64,000 nucleotides of DNA from Thermococcus sp. AM4 (GCF_000151205.2 NC_016051.1:1054001-1118000), one strand, 5' to 3'; counted from the first letter of the stretch, positions 52,553-61,616 are shown. A program made the numbers and translations. The notes: generated by a model from the sequence alone, not told the origin.

Positions 52553-53630
52553 AGGCGAATTCCAGCACGGGATCCGCTATGTGGTAGGTAATGTTCCTGC
52601 CGCGGATCCGTTTCTCTACAAACGAGGCCTTGAGGAGCGCTTCAATAAGTCGGGCAAGGGTTGCGTCCGTTATCTCTCTGCGTTCCACCCTTTCGAGTTC
52701 CCTCTTTATCCCGCTCCACGTGTTTCTTCCACGGGCTATTGCACGAAGAATCGTCAGATACCTCCTTCTCGCCAGAGGCCTTTTCTCGAGGAAGCGTTCA
52801 AGCTCTCTCAGGGCCATCTTAGACGCCTCCGCAAGGACCCTTTCCACGGTCTCCCTGTTCGGTTCTTTCCCGAGGGACATCACCCCGAACTTAACGAGCC
52901 ACCCGACTATCCCGTCAAGCCTGTCCACGGCATATTCGAGAACGTCCTCCTCTGGCTCAATCCCGACCTGTTCAAAGCCTTTGTGCAGAAAATCGAGGCT
53001 TTTCTCCCTCGAAAAGCGGGAAAGTTCTACCTCGCGGTAGATTCGTCCATAGAGGGGAGCATCGGGGTTTTCAGTGCCGACGAAATCGTATAGAAGTCCA
53101 ACCTCACTCCCCGTAAGCACAAAGCTCGTTTCACCATAGTCGTAAAAGTGGGCTATGAGTGAGGCAAGCTCTTTCCCCGCCGGTCCCCTGATCTCCTGAA
53201 CCTCATCAAACGCTATTACAAACCCCTCGCTCTCAAGGGCCGAGATCACAGAATACAGGGTTTCAGGGTTTTTCCAAGAAAGAGAAACGCCAACACCGGA
53301 AATCCTCACTCCGTTTATGAGCTGCATCCTGTTTTTCAACCTCTTAAGGACAGGAGCGTTTTTCGAAATGTACTCATTTAGGGCCGCCTGAAAGCGGAGA
53401 TAAAGCTCGCGTCGCGAGTTGGGATTAACGCCCCTCATATCAACTATGATGTGGGGGAACTCTGACTCGTTTAGAGCCACCCGCAGGAGAGAAGTCTTTC
53501 CAAGCCGGCGTATCCCCTTTATCAGAATTAACGGTTCCCGCGAAGTCAGGGCGTCCAGGAGTTCCTTAAGTTCCTTCTCCCTGTCATAAAGGTCCTCCCT
53601 CCTGACCTTTGGTCGTTCGTCAAAATACAA
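52542..53630 (-). CDS. Archaeal ATPase (AAA/STAND-like, PF01637 type) with C-terminal winged helix
   Basis: A 362-residue P-loop ATPase of a family expanded in Thermococcales. It opens MYFDERPKVRREDLYDREKE, the standard family start. Walker A GIRRLGKTSL is near 39-48, Walker B FVIAFDEVQ near 150, sensor FVLTGSE, and a winged-helix end (TWSGIKRELERVERREITDATLARLIEALLKASFVEK). Its role is unknown; relatives may be regulatory or mobile-element linked. The start is TTG 53630 with GGGGTGGT. An upstream GTG (53657) lies in the promoter palindromes and is rejected. Two tandem palindromes cover its promoter. Confidence 0.85.
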   Translation of the reverse strand: MYFDERPKVRREDLYDREKELKELLDALTSREPLILIKGIRRLGKTSLLRVALNESEFPHIIVDMRGVNPNSRRELYLRFQAALNEYISKNAPVLKRLKNRMQLINGVRISGVGVSLSWKNPETLYSVISALESEGFVIAFDEVQEIRGPAGKELASLIAHFYDYGETSFVLTGSEVGLLYDFVGTENPDAPLYGRIYREVELSRFSREKSLDFLHKGFEQVGIEPEEDVLEYAVDRLDGIVGWLVKFGVMSLGKEPNRETVERVLAEASKMALRELERFLEKRPLARRRYLTILRAIARGRNTWSGIKRELERVERREITDATLARLIEALLKASFVEKRIRGRNITYHIADPVLEFAFSP

Positions 53631-53666
53631 ACTACCACCCCGATAGTATACTATCACCCCGATAGT
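53631..53666 (-). promoter_or_regulatory. Tandem 17-bp palindromic operators at the ATPase gene start
   Basis: On the + strand, ACTACCACCCCGATAGT (53631-53647) and ACTATCACCCCGATAGT (53650-53666). The second is a 6-bp palindrome ACTATC-ACCCC-GATAGT and the first has one mismatch. Their 19-bp spacing puts them roughly on one DNA face. They reach from the TATA-like CTTTTAAC to the ribosome binding site, so binding would shut off initiation. The regulator is unknown. Confidence 0.7.
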
Positions 53667-53675
53667 TAAAAGCGT

Positions 53676-54821
53676 TTAGGTCGGCCGCTTCTCTTCCTCA
53701 GGAAACCTCCAGTTTTTCGTGATCTTAACCACGTTCCTGATAAGCGCCCTCTCCCCTCGGTTTCTCTCGATCAGCTTTTCGAGGAAGGAAACCAGCTCGT
53801 CGTAGGTTTTTCTCTCGACCGGGAAAGGCACGCGGTCCTTTCCGCCAACGGCGTATGTGAACTTGAAGGGATCGATCGGATGTGTCACCCTGTCCTTCCA
53901 GCTTGGCTTTACCTCGTAGACCAGCTCTGCCACGAGCGAAAGGGCCCTGAGCGTGCTCGGCCCGAGCCCCTTAATGAGGAGGAACTCCTCGTAGTTTCCG
54001 ACGCTCATATCTCTGGCAAATTCGAGGGCTCTTCTGTTGAGTTCCAGCTTTCCAAGGCTCTCGTAGCGCTTTAAAATCGCCCTCTCGTCAGGGTCCCTGG
54101 GGCGGTAGTAGACCAGCGGACGGTAGCCCTTCGCGATGGCCCTTACCGTCTCAAATTCGCGTTCAATTCTCTCGGGCCTCTCGCTTACGATGTCGAGAAG
54201 GGTCTTCTGGAACTCTCTGGATTGGCTGGAGACCGTGTTAAGGGCTATCTCGGCTTTGACGCCGGCTATCGCCTTGTGGGGGTCGAGGGTGAAGGTTTCG
54301 GCGTCAAACCAGTGGTAACGCCTCGCGAGTTTGGCTTTCTCGTTCATCCCCTGCTGTATCACCGCCCAGTTGCCCTCTTCATCGAGGAAGAAGGCGTGGT
54401 GGTAGAGCTGGTAGCCCGTCTGGAAGGCAACGGTGTCGACTTTAGCGACGAGCCGGGACGTTCTGATGTAGGGCTCTGGATCAAGGTCGTAAAGTTCCGC
54501 TATGGTTTTCAGCTCCTCCGGCGTTCTTCTGCTCGCCTTCCCCTTCCCTCCGGCGACCTTAACGCCGAGTTCCTCATGCGAGAGGGCTTCCTTTATCATG
54601 CCCACCGTTACCGTTGTCGAGCCCGAGGAGTCCCAGTCCATGCCGATGAGGTTGTTGAAGGCCTGAAACCAGATCGGGTCGGAGAGCCTCTCAAGTAAGC
54701 CCCTCGTGCCGTACTCGTCAACGGCGAGGATCAGGACTAATCTCGTCAGCTTCCTCATTCTCTGGGCGAGCCACGCGGGGACGTGGCCACCGTGGAGGGG
54801 CAGCTCCGCAACGTTCCTCAT
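53676..54821 (-). CDS. DUF763 domain protein
   Basis: A 381-residue conserved protein of unknown biochemical role, matching the DUF763 pattern. It opens ELPLHGGHVPAWLAQRMRKL and shows DPIWFQAFNNLIGMDWDSSGSTTV, YDLDPEPYIRTSRLVAKVD, GYQLYHHAFFLDEEGNWAVIQQGMN and ARRYHWFD. A helix-hairpin-helix-like LLIKGLGPSTLRALSLVAELVYE (about 285-305) suggests DNA binding. DUF763 genes are often found near repair functions, which is the only clue. ATG 54821 has GGAAGGATG upstream. Confidence 0.85.
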   Translation of the reverse strand: MRNVAELPLHGGHVPAWLAQRMRKLTRLVLILAVDEYGTRGLLERLSDPIWFQAFNNLIGMDWDSSGSTTVTVGMIKEALSHEELGVKVAGGKGKASRRTPEELKTIAELYDLDPEPYIRTSRLVAKVDTVAFQTGYQLYHHAFFLDEEGNWAVIQQGMNEKAKLARRYHWFDAETFTLDPHKAIAGVKAEIALNTVSSQSREFQKTLLDIVSERPERIEREFETVRAIAKGYRPLVYYRPRDPDERAILKRYESLGKLELNRRALEFARDMSVGNYEEFLLIKGLGPSTLRALSLVAELVYEVKPSWKDRVTHPIDPFKFTYAVGGKDRVPFPVERKTYDELVSFLEKLIERNRGERALIRNVVKITKNWRFPEEEKRPT

Positions 54822-54990
54822 CCTTCCTTAATACTCGCTCAGGAGTTTTAACGGTTGCCTCGCAGGATCTTCGCACAGTCCACCAAAAAGTGCAGATCTC
54901 CCGGAAAAAGGTAGTCAAATGGAAAGGAAAGCCTTTTTATCCCTCGCTTCGATATCGATCTGCAGGTTTTGATCTCACGGAGGGTTGGAG

Positions 54991-55719
54991 ATGGGAGTTG
55001 AAAAGGTACCAAAGTACGACATACCGACCGTTAAGGTGGACTACGTTTTTATCGAGCTCGACAAGATGAAGCCTCACGAGCAGCTCGTTCAGAAGGAGCT
55101 CGAGGACTTCATCGAGAGCGTCACCGGCTCAGGTATCTTCTGGAAGCCGATGCTCCTCGCGAAGATTCCGGGAACGGACGAGTACCTTATCGTTGACGGC
55201 CACCACCGCTGGGCCGGCCTTCAGAAGCTCGGCGCGAAGAGGGCTCCTTCAGTCATACTCGACTACTTCAGCGACGACGTTAAAGTCTACACCTGGTACC
55301 CGGCCTTCAAGGGCGACCTCAACGAGGTCATTGAGAGACTCAAGAAGGAGGGCCTTGAGGTCGTTGAGGACCCGGAGGCAGAGGAGAAGGCCGAGCGCGG
55401 GGAGATTGCCTTCGCCATAGTCGGCGAGAAGAGCTTCGCAATCCCTGGCTCGCTGGAGGAGCAGAAGAAGGTCAGTAAGGTTCTCGACGAGATGAACCAG
55501 GAGGGCAGGATAGAGCTCATCTACTACGGCCTCAAGGAGGACGCGAGGGAGGACATGGCCAAGGGCGAGATTGACTACGTCTTCATCAGAAAGGCCCCGA
55601 CCAAGGAGGACGTCATGGAGCTCGTCAAGCGCGGGGAAGTCTTCTCACCGAAGACAACCAGGCACGTGCTTCCCTTCAACCCGGACAAGATCGACGTCAA
55701 GCTTGAAGAGCTGTTCTGA
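54991..55719 (+). CDS. serK: ADP-dependent L-serine kinase (SerK)
   Basis: Phosphorylates free L-serine with ADP to O-phosphoserine for cysteine synthesis, as described for T. kodakarensis TK0378. The 242-residue ParB/sulfiredoxin-like fold is nearly identical. It has KPHEQL with the catalytic Glu at position 30, the phosphate-binding DGHHRWAGLQKLGA (about 71-84), VILDYFSDDVKVYTWYPAF and the conserved end TTRHVLPFNPDKIDV. ATG 54991 follows GGAGGGTTGGAG (an in-frame ATG at 54985 overlaps this site). TATA box CTTTTTATCC at 54930. It is often mislabelled as chromosome partitioning ParB. Confidence 0.95.
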   Translation: MGVEKVPKYDIPTVKVDYVFIELDKMKPHEQLVQKELEDFIESVTGSGIFWKPMLLAKIPGTDEYLIVDGHHRWAGLQKLGAKRAPSVILDYFSDDVKVYTWYPAFKGDLNEVIERLKKEGLEVVEDPEAEEKAERGEIAFAIVGEKSFAIPGSLEEQKKVSKVLDEMNQEGRIELIYYGLKEDAREDMAKGEIDYVFIRKAPTKEDVMELVKRGEVFSPKTTRHVLPFNPDKIDVKLEELF

Positions 55720-55883
55720 AAGTTTTTAAGTTCCGCCCCTTTCTTTCTTTGCCCGATGACGAAGGATTAACCGGCTGATAAGTGATGACATCGGCCTTGA
55801 CCGAGGGCCTGCATGTGCACCTACATAGCCACTTACAAAAAAGGTACTTATATCCAGAGGCCCTACTCACAGCGGGGAAAAGC

Positions 55884-56336
55884 ATGGTCGTGAAGGCACT
55901 CGCCTCGATGCTCATTCAGGCATGGGCCGGCAACTCCTACTCTCCCCCCCTCCGGAGTCTCGGCTACTTCAACATAGTCGGCTCCCGGGAGGCCGTTAGG
56001 GAGGGAAGCGTTCTTCTCGTAACCCGGCCGGGGAGAGATGTGCCTCCGGGATGGAAAGCCCTTTTCGTGAGCACGGTCCCCGGCTTCATAGGCCCCCGGG
56101 AGCTCCCGAAACTCCTCCACAGCATAATAGGGGAACTGAAGAAGAACCCCGGGACTGCGGTCGTCCTCGAGTGCCCGGAGTACCTGGTTCTCCACAACGG
56201 GTTCAGAAGCTTTCTCAGGTTTTTAAACGCCCTTCGAGACCACGTGATGCTCACCGGAGGGAGGCTTTACCTCATCACCGACCCCTCGGTCTGGAGGGAG
56301 AGGGAGTTCGCGCTCCTCCGCCGGATGGAGGGTTGA
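55884..56336 (+). CDS. DUF835-like protein
   Basis: A 150-residue protein whose body fits the archaeal DUF835 pattern: LLVTRPGRDVPPGWKALFVSTV, VVLECPEYLVLHNGFRSFLRFLNALRDHVMLTGGRLYLITDPSVW. DUF835 domains are found with membrane or signalling parts; this one is stand-alone. Its function is unknown. ATG 55884 suits the TATA box ACTTATATCC at 55846-55855; the frame extends upstream across that promoter. It overlaps a convergent gene by 62 bp. Confidence 0.75.
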   Translation: MVVKALASMLIQAWAGNSYSPPLRSLGYFNIVGSREAVREGSVLLVTRPGRDVPPGWKALFVSTVPGFIGPRELPKLLHSIIGELKKNPGTAVVLECPEYLVLHNGFRSFLRFLNALRDHVMLTGGRLYLITDPSVWREREFALLRRMEG

Positions 56337-56622
56337 GCCACCTGTCCAGTTTGAGTGGATTTCTCCTTATGTCCTTGAGTGTCGAGACGTAGAGCCGCCT
56401 TCCATCGATCGAACGCTTTATCCTGAGCTCCCCAGCGCTTTCGAGGAACCGCATTGCGTCCCTAATCAAGTCCGGGCGTATTCCGCTCGACTTCAGGGTC
56501 TCCCAGAAGGGTTCCCTATCTGCGTATCTGGAGGCCTTCTTCACGATTGCCCAGGCCACCTGGATCCTCCGCTCACCCCTCGCCACCCGGTAAGCCTTCA
56601 GTAGGGCCCTAAGAGTTTCCAT
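56275..56622 (-). CDS. Small winged-helix-like hypothetical protein (115 aa)
   Basis: The first about 95 residues look like a real folded protein: METLRALLKAYRVARGERRIQVAWAIVKKA, RPDLIRDAMRFLESAGELRIKRSIDGRRLYVST, with a winged-helix-like helix-helix-strand pattern. The final 20 residues are Pro/Arg-rich and overlap the end of the DUF835 gene, so either a recent C-terminal extension or a translation shadow. Without it about 270 bases here would be empty. ATG 56622 has GAGGG 9 bases upstream. Confidence 0.55.
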   Translation of the reverse strand: METLRALLKAYRVARGERRIQVAWAIVKKASRYADREPFWETLKSSGIRPDLIRDAMRFLESAGELRIKRSIDGRRLYVSTLKDIRRNPLKLDRWLNPPSGGGARTPSPSRPRGR

Positions 56623-56719
56623 CCGCGTCCCTCATAGGGCTATCGGAGACAACGTATAAAACCGTTTCCCGGATGCAATGTTTTTAAACTCCTGGGAGTA
56701 TATAGATCGGGCGATGATA

Positions 56720-58078
56720 ATGAGAACCAGAACCCTAAGACCCCTAGCCCTCACCCTTCTCGTTCTCATGTTCCTTCCAGCGGTGCTCGCGTCGCCCAAT
56801 CAGAAGACCGTCTACGTGGCCAAGTTCGAGGGCGTGATCACGAGCTACTCGGTGGATCAGTTCTCGCGGTACATCGAAATAGCGGAGAAAAACAACGCCG
56901 AGGCCCTGATCATCGAGATCGACACGCCCGGCGGAAGCGGCCAGGCCATGCAGGAGATAATCCAGAGGATCAAGGAATCGACCGTCCCGGTGATAATATA
57001 CGTTTACCCGCCGGGCGCTATAGCGGCCTCGGCCGGAACCTACATAGCCCTGGGCTCCCACCTCATAGCGATGGCCCCCTCAACGAGCATAGGCGCCTGC
57101 GAACCGATCCTCGGTTACGCCTCCAACGGGAGCATAATCAGGGCCCCCGCGAAGATAAGGAACTTCTACATAGCCTACATCAAGAGCCTGGCCGAGGCGA
57201 GCGGGAGGAACGTAACCGCCGCTGAGAAGTTCATAACGGAGGATCTGAGCCTTACCCCGGAGGAGGCCCTTAAGGCCCACGTTATCGAGGTCATAGCCGA
57301 TGACGTGCCCGATCTGCTTAAAAAGGCCAACGGAATGAAGACCAAAATCCCGGTGAAGGGAAAGGGCTACGTAACGCTCAACTTCACCAACGTCAGGGTC
57401 GTGACGATAGGGCCTTCCTTCAAGGACGAGGTCGTGAGGTACATCTCGGACCCGACGATAGCCTACGTCCTCATCAACATCGGAATCCTCGGGCTTATCT
57501 TCGGCTTCCTCACGCCCGGATGGCACGTCCCAGAAACTGTGGGTGCGATACTCCTCGTTCTCGGCATCATAGGCCTCGGCTACTTCGGCTACAACGCCGC
57601 TGGGCTGGTGCTCATAATCCTCGCGGTGATATTCTTCATAGCGGAGGCACTGACGCCGACCTTTGGCCTGTTTACGGTGGCAGGGGCGATAACCATGATA
57701 CTTGGAGGAATACTGCTGTTCGGCGGCGGAAACGAGTACCTCATACAGCGCTCGACGTTCTCCACCCTCCGGGCGGTCATAATCGCAATAGCGGTTCTGC
57801 TGGCATTGTTCTTTGCCTTCGGAGTTAGTGCAGTGATAAAGGACAGGAAGAGGAAGGCCCAGACCGGAAAGGAGGAACTGCTCGGGGAAGTCGGCCGCGT
57901 CGTTCAGGAGCTCAACCCCGAGGGGATGATAAAGATCCGGGGTGAACTCTGGAAGGCCGAGAGCAAGACCGGAGAGAGGATAGGAGTTGGGGAAAAGGTT
58001 AGGGTTGTGGAAGTCAGGGGATTGACCCTCATCGTTGTCCGCGAGGGGAACGCCCCCGATGATAGGAAGGAGGTGTGA
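56720..58078 (+). CDS. nfeD: NfeD membrane serine protease (ClpP-class, PH1510 type)
   Basis: A 452-residue membrane protease that cleaves the C-terminal hydrophobic part of its stomatin partner. It has a signal/TM segment (8-24) and a protease domain with a Ser-Lys dyad: S104 in AASAGTY and K145 in APAKIRNFY, matching S97/K138 of P. horikoshii 1510. Four or five TM helices (about 255-390) and a C-terminal NfeD OB domain (LLGEVGRVVQELNPEGMIKIRGELWKA) follow. In-frame ATGs at 56714 and 56720; the latter (MRTRTL) fits homologues. The message is probably leaderless (TATA GTTTTTAAACTC at 56683). Confidence 0.95.
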   Translation: MRTRTLRPLALTLLVLMFLPAVLASPNQKTVYVAKFEGVITSYSVDQFSRYIEIAEKNNAEALIIEIDTPGGSGQAMQEIIQRIKESTVPVIIYVYPPGAIAASAGTYIALGSHLIAMAPSTSIGACEPILGYASNGSIIRAPAKIRNFYIAYIKSLAEASGRNVTAAEKFITEDLSLTPEEALKAHVIEVIADDVPDLLKKANGMKTKIPVKGKGYVTLNFTNVRVVTIGPSFKDEVVRYISDPTIAYVLINIGILGLIFGFLTPGWHVPETVGAILLVLGIIGLGYFGYNAAGLVLIILAVIFFIAEALTPTFGLFTVAGAITMILGGILLFGGGNEYLIQRSTFSTLRAVIIAIAVLLALFFAFGVSAVIKDRKRKAQTGKEELLGEVGRVVQELNPEGMIKIRGELWKAESKTGERIGVGEKVRVVEVRGLTLIVVREGNAPDDRKEV

Positions 58079-58081
58079 AGG

Positions 58082-58885
58082 ATGGCAAGTTTGGGGACCA
58101 TAATTCTTGGAACGATTTTGCTTTTTGTTTTGATAGTACTGGCCAGCGCCATAAAGATAGTCAAGGAGTACGAGAGGGCCGTTATATTCCGTCTCGGTAG
58201 GGTCGTCGGTGCCAGGGGACCGGGACTGTTCTTCATAATCCCGATTTTCGAAAAGGCCGTCATAGTCGACCTCAGGACGAGGGTCCTCGACGTTCCGGTC
58301 CAGGAGACCATAACCAAGGACAACGTTCCGGTTAAGGTGAACGCGGTCGTGTACTTCAGGGTCGTCGATCCGGTGAAGGCCGTTACCCAGGTTGCCAACT
58401 ACATCGTCGCGACGAGCCAGATCGCCCAGACAACGCTGAGGAGCGTCATCGGCCAGGCCCACCTAGACGAGCTGCTCAGCGAGAGGGATAAACTGAACAT
58501 GGAGCTCCAGAAGATCATCGACGAGGCGACCGATCCCTGGGGAATCAAGGTAACGACCGTTGAGATAAAGGACGTGGAACTGCCCGCCGGAATGCAGAGG
58601 GCCATGGCAAAGCAGGCGGAGGCGGAGAGGGAGAGAAGGGCCAGGATCACCCTGGCGGAAGCCGAGAGACAGGCAGCCGAAAAGCTCCGCGAGGCGGCGC
58701 AGATAATAAGCGAACACCCCATGGCGCTCCAGCTCAGAACGCTCCAGACGATAAGCGACGTGGCCAGCGACAAGAGCAACGTCATAGTTCTGCCGCTTCC
58801 GATGGAGATGCTCAAGCTCTTCAAGAGCTTCGCCGATGCCGGAGAGGCCGTGAAGAAGATGGCCGAGAAGAAGGCCTCCGAGTGA
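58082..58885 (+). CDS. Stomatin-like SPFH protein (PH1511 type)
   Basis: A 267-residue membrane protein: one N-terminal TM helix (6-24), then the SPFH/Band 7 domain ([45 protein letters not shown] on through [14 protein letters not shown]). A coiled coil follows ([32 protein letters not shown]), and then a hydrophobic C-terminal patch [12 protein letters not shown], the known NfeD protease target in PH1511. It starts three bases after the nfeD stop, so the two are cotranscribed and form a protease-substrate pair. Confidence 0.95.
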   Translation: MASLGTIILGTILLFVLIVLASAIKIVKEYERAVIFRLGRVVGARGPGLFFIIPIFEKAVIVDLRTRVLDVPVQETITKDNVPVKVNAVVYFRVVDPVKAVTQVANYIVATSQIAQTTLRSVIGQAHLDELLSERDKLNMELQKIIDEATDPWGIKVTTVEIKDVELPAGMQRAMAKQAEAERERRARITLAEAERQAAEKLREAAQIISEHPMALQLRTLQTISDVASDKSNVIVLPLPMEMLKLFKSFADAGEAVKKMAEKKASE

Positions 58886-58957
58886 GGCCAACTTTTTTAA
58901 ACTCTTTTCTGTCAATTCCAGCGAATTTCAGTGGAAAATTTATACAGGTGTGTTGCC

Positions 58958-59527
58958 ATGACCGAGGCTAAGGCTTCCTTGATCGATAAAATGCTTGAGT
59001 CCGGAGCGGTTCTCTTCGGCCACTTCGTGCTGTCCTCGGGGAAGGAGAGCGATTACTACATCAACGTCAAGAAGGTCGTAACCGATCCGGAGGCCCTGGA
59101 GACGATAGCTGAGCTGATTAGGGCCCTCACCGGGGAGAAGGGAATCGTCTTTGACCGCGTCGCCGGCCCGGAGCTTGGAGCGGTTCCGATAGCGACTGCA
59201 GTGTCTCTCAGGACGAGAAAGCCCCTCGTCATAGTCAGGAAAAAGCCCAAAGGCCACGGCACGGGAAGCCAGGTCGAGGGGGATATTGAGGAGGGGGACA
59301 AAATCCTTTTGGTCGAAGACGTGACGACCACGGGGGGAAGCGTTCTTCGGGCCGCGGAAGTCCTTGAGTCCCTCGGAGCGAGAATAGCGGCCATAGCGGT
59401 TGTGGTTGACAGGGAAGAGGGGGCTGAGGAGAGGATAACCTCGAAGGGCTACGCATTTCTGCCGATAATCAGGGTTTCGGAGATCCTTGAAAGAAAAGAA
59501 ACGGTCAAAGGGCAGGAGTCGGATTAG
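58958..59527 (+). CDS. pyrE: Orotate phosphoribosyltransferase
   Basis: Forms OMP from orotate and PRPP in pyrimidine synthesis. 189 residues with GHFVLSSGKESDYYINVKK, AGPELGAVPIATAVSL, VRKKPKGHGTG (the flexible catalytic loop) and the PRPP motif ILLVEDVTTTGGSVL. ATG 58958 follows CAGGTGTGTTGCC. AAAATTTATAC (58934-58944) just upstream is a TATA-like element, so the leader is very short. Confidence 0.95.
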   Translation: MTEAKASLIDKMLESGAVLFGHFVLSSGKESDYYINVKKVVTDPEALETIAELIRALTGEKGIVFDRVAGPELGAVPIATAVSLRTRKPLVIVRKKPKGHGTGSQVEGDIEEGDKILLVEDVTTTGGSVLRAAEVLESLGARIAAIAVVVDREEGAEERITSKGYAFLPIIRVSEILERKETVKGQESD

Positions 59528-59536
59528 AGGGAGGGA

Positions 59537-59752
59537 TTAAACGTAGTCCTCAAGGGTTTTGGCCTTCACCATGATGTTTGCCTTTTCCCGGCCGTAGAAC
59601 ACCTCAACCAGGCCGTCGGACTCAAGTTTCTTCACCGTTGAGAGAAGTGCCGGCATCGGGGTTTCGAGTTCCGAACTCAGGTGCTGGAGGGCAACGGCCC
59701 TCTTTTTCGTTGCCAGAACCTTGTAAACGAAATCCTTGCTCCTGCCGAGCAT
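59537..59752 (-). CDS. Small winged-helix DNA-binding protein
   Basis: A 71-residue single winged helix: FVYKVLATKKRAVALQHLSSELETPMPALLSTVKKLESDGLVEVFYGREKANIMVKAKTLEDYV, with recognition helix PMPALLSTVKKLESDGL. Likely a local repressor or activator, or a nucleoid-type factor. The frame could start at 59806, but that crosses the TATA box (AAGTTTATTTATG, about 59785-59797); ATG 59752 is preferred. Targets unknown. Confidence 0.75.
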   Translation of the reverse strand: MLGRSKDFVYKVLATKKRAVALQHLSSELETPMPALLSTVKKLESDGLVEVFYGREKANIMVKAKTLEDYV

Positions 59753-59863
59753 GGGAAGAGCACCGATAATAGTTATCGCTCTACATAAATAAACTTTACT
59801 GGACAAAAATCGTCACCGCGACGGGCCAAGGGTTTATAAACCAAAACCCGGTAGAGGGCTTCA

Positions 59864-61120
59864 ATGGCGATCGAGGGAACCGTTAGGAAGCTCAACGAGG
59901 ACGGTTTAGGAGTTGTGAAGACCGGGCGGAGGAGAATCCTCGTCCCGTTCTCGGCCCCTGGGGACAGGGTTAGGATCGAGAAAACGCGAAAGAAGAAAAG
60001 AAAACTCATAGCTGAGCGGTTTGAGGTCATCGAACCCTCCCCGATGAGGAAAGAACCCGAATGCAGGTACTTTGGAAGGTGCGGCGGCTGCCTGCTCCAG
60101 CATCTGGACTACGGGGACCAGCTCGAGTTCAAGAAGTCCAAGCTCAGCTCGATTCTAAACGAAAACGTCGATGTTATCCCTTCACCAAAGATATTTGGCC
60201 ATAGAAACAGGATTGATGTTGTCATTTCGACAAAAGGGATAGGCTTTAGGCGGTACGGCACCTGGTGGGACGTCGTGGACATCGAGTGGTGCCCTGTCTT
60301 CGGCCGCTCCTCGAAGAGGGTTTTGAAGTCCCTCCGCGAGTTCATCGAGGATCATGACGTGAGCCTCTACGAGATCGGAAAAAACGAGGGGTTTCTGAGG
60401 TACATCGTGATCCGGGAGGGCAAGTTCACGGGGGAGCTCATGGTGAACCTCGTGACGGCCCCGGGGAAGCTTCCCGAGGACTTTCCCGAGTACTTCGCAT
60501 ACGCGGATTCACTCTACTGGAGCGTTAACAGGACGCCCAGCGACGTTTCCTACGGTGAGATCGAGCGATTCTGGGGCGGCGAATTCATACGGGAGGAGCT
60601 CGACGGAACCCTTTACCTGATCCACCCGAACAGCTTCTTCCAGACCAACAGCTACGGGGCCGTTGAGCTGCTGCGCGAGGTGGCAAAGAGGGTCGATGGG
60701 GAGAGGGTTCTTGACCTTTATTCCGGCGTCGGAACGTTCGGCGTTTACCTGGCGAAGAGGGGCTTTAGAGTTGAGGGCATCGAGATCAATCCCTTCGCGG
60801 TCAAAATGGCCAACAGAAACGCCGAGCTGAACGGAGTAAACGCGAGTTTCCGGGTCGGTGCCGACAGGGACGTCGAAAGTCTGAGGGCGTACGACACCGT
60901 TATCGTCGATCCACCCAGGGCGGGTTTGCACCCGAAACTCGTTGAGAGACTGGTCCAAAACGGGCCCGAGCAGCTGGTCTACGTCTCGTGCAATCCCAAA
61001 ACCCTCGCCCGGGACCTCGATAAACTTAAGAGGGTTTACACCGTAAGTGATATAATAGGTCTCGACATGTTTCCACACACACCCCACGTCGAGGCGGTGG
61101 TCGAGTTAAAACGTCAGTGA
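59864..61120 (+). CDS. TrmA/RumA family m5U RNA methyltransferase
   Basis: A 418-residue SAM-dependent C5-uridine methyltransferase. It has a TRAM-like N-terminal domain (MAIEGTVRKLNEDGLGVVKTG), a 4Fe-4S cysteine set (CRYFGRCGGCLLQH), and a Rossmann methyltransferase domain with VLDLYSGVGTFGVYLAKRG, VEGIEINPFAV, VIVDPPRAGLHP. The catalytic cysteine lies in YVSCNPKTLARDL. Thermococcales have two such genes, one for tRNA U54 and one for 23S rRNA; sequence alone does not settle which this is. TATA box GTTTATAAACC at 59830. Confidence 0.9.
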   Translation: MAIEGTVRKLNEDGLGVVKTGRRRILVPFSAPGDRVRIEKTRKKKRKLIAERFEVIEPSPMRKEPECRYFGRCGGCLLQHLDYGDQLEFKKSKLSSILNENVDVIPSPKIFGHRNRIDVVISTKGIGFRRYGTWWDVVDIEWCPVFGRSSKRVLKSLREFIEDHDVSLYEIGKNEGFLRYIVIREGKFTGELMVNLVTAPGKLPEDFPEYFAYADSLYWSVNRTPSDVSYGEIERFWGGEFIREELDGTLYLIHPNSFFQTNSYGAVELLREVAKRVDGERVLDLYSGVGTFGVYLAKRGFRVEGIEINPFAVKMANRNAELNGVNASFRVGADRDVESLRAYDTVIVDPPRAGLHPKLVERLVQNGPEQLVYVSCNPKTLARDLDKLKRVYTVSDIIGLDMFPHTPHVEAVVELKRQ

Positions 61121-61190
61121 TTCAATTGAAGAACCGCTAAGTTAATAAATCATAACGTCCTAGTTCGATATTAGGTAGGAGGTGGAAAAG

Positions 61191-61616
61191 TTGCTGGATG
61201 AGAGGGACATGGTAATAATCGAGATGCTTACCAAGGACGCGAGGACGCCCTTCACCGAGATCGCCAAAGTGCTGGGAATAAGCGAGACGGCCGTCAGGAA
61301 GCGCGTAAGGGCCCTTGAGGAGGCAGGCGTTATAAAGCAGTACACCATCGTCATCGATCCATCAAAGCTCGGCTACAACCTCGTGAGCCTAACCGGGATC
61401 GACACGCTCCCGGAGAAGATATTCGAAGTCGCCAGCAAGCTCAAGGAGTTCGATTTCGTGAGGAACGTCTACCTCACGAGCGGCGACCACATGATAATGG
61501 CCGAGATATGGGCCAAGGACGGCAACGATCTCTCGGACATCATATCGAACAAGATCGGAAAGATCGACGGCGTCATCAAGGTCTGCCCGGCGATAATCCT
61601 CGAGCGGCTGAAATGA
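61191..61616 (+). CDS. Lrp/AsnC family transcription regulator (feast/famine type)
   Basis: A 141-residue FFRP regulator. It has a winged HTH ([46 protein letters not shown]) and a RAM domain ([47 protein letters not shown]) that binds amino acids and assembles octamers. The start is TTG 61191, properly spaced from GGAGGTGG; the GTG at 61182 lies inside that ribosome binding site. Divergent partners are absent, so autoregulation is the only target that can be suggested. Confidence 0.92.
   Translation: MLDERDMVIIEMLTKDARTPFTEIAKVLGISETAVRKRVRALEEAGVIKQYTIVIDPSKLGYNLVSLTGIDTLPEKIFEVASKLKEFDFVRNVYLTSGDHMIMAEIWAKDGNDLSDIISNKIGKIDGVIKVCPAIILERLK

Noticed and set aside
53631-53657. GTG 53657 as start of the archaeal ATPase gene
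   Set aside because: It lies within the promoter palindromes upstream of the expected transcript start; TTG 53630 gives the family-typical N-terminus with GGGGTGGT before it.
54991-55719. Chromosome partitioning ParB
   Set aside because: The fold is ParB-like but length, PHEQL with Glu30 and near-identity to known SerK show a free-serine kinase; no parA or parS nearby.
57080-58462. 460-codon open frame on the - strand opposite nfeD and stomatin
   Set aside because: Antisense of two well-supported genes, with Asp/Tyr-rich nonsense composition and no domain.
61036-61058. TGM-like GTGATA with TTACAC upstream near the end of the m5U methyltransferase gene
   Set aside because: Two mismatches and inside coding sequence, not near a promoter.
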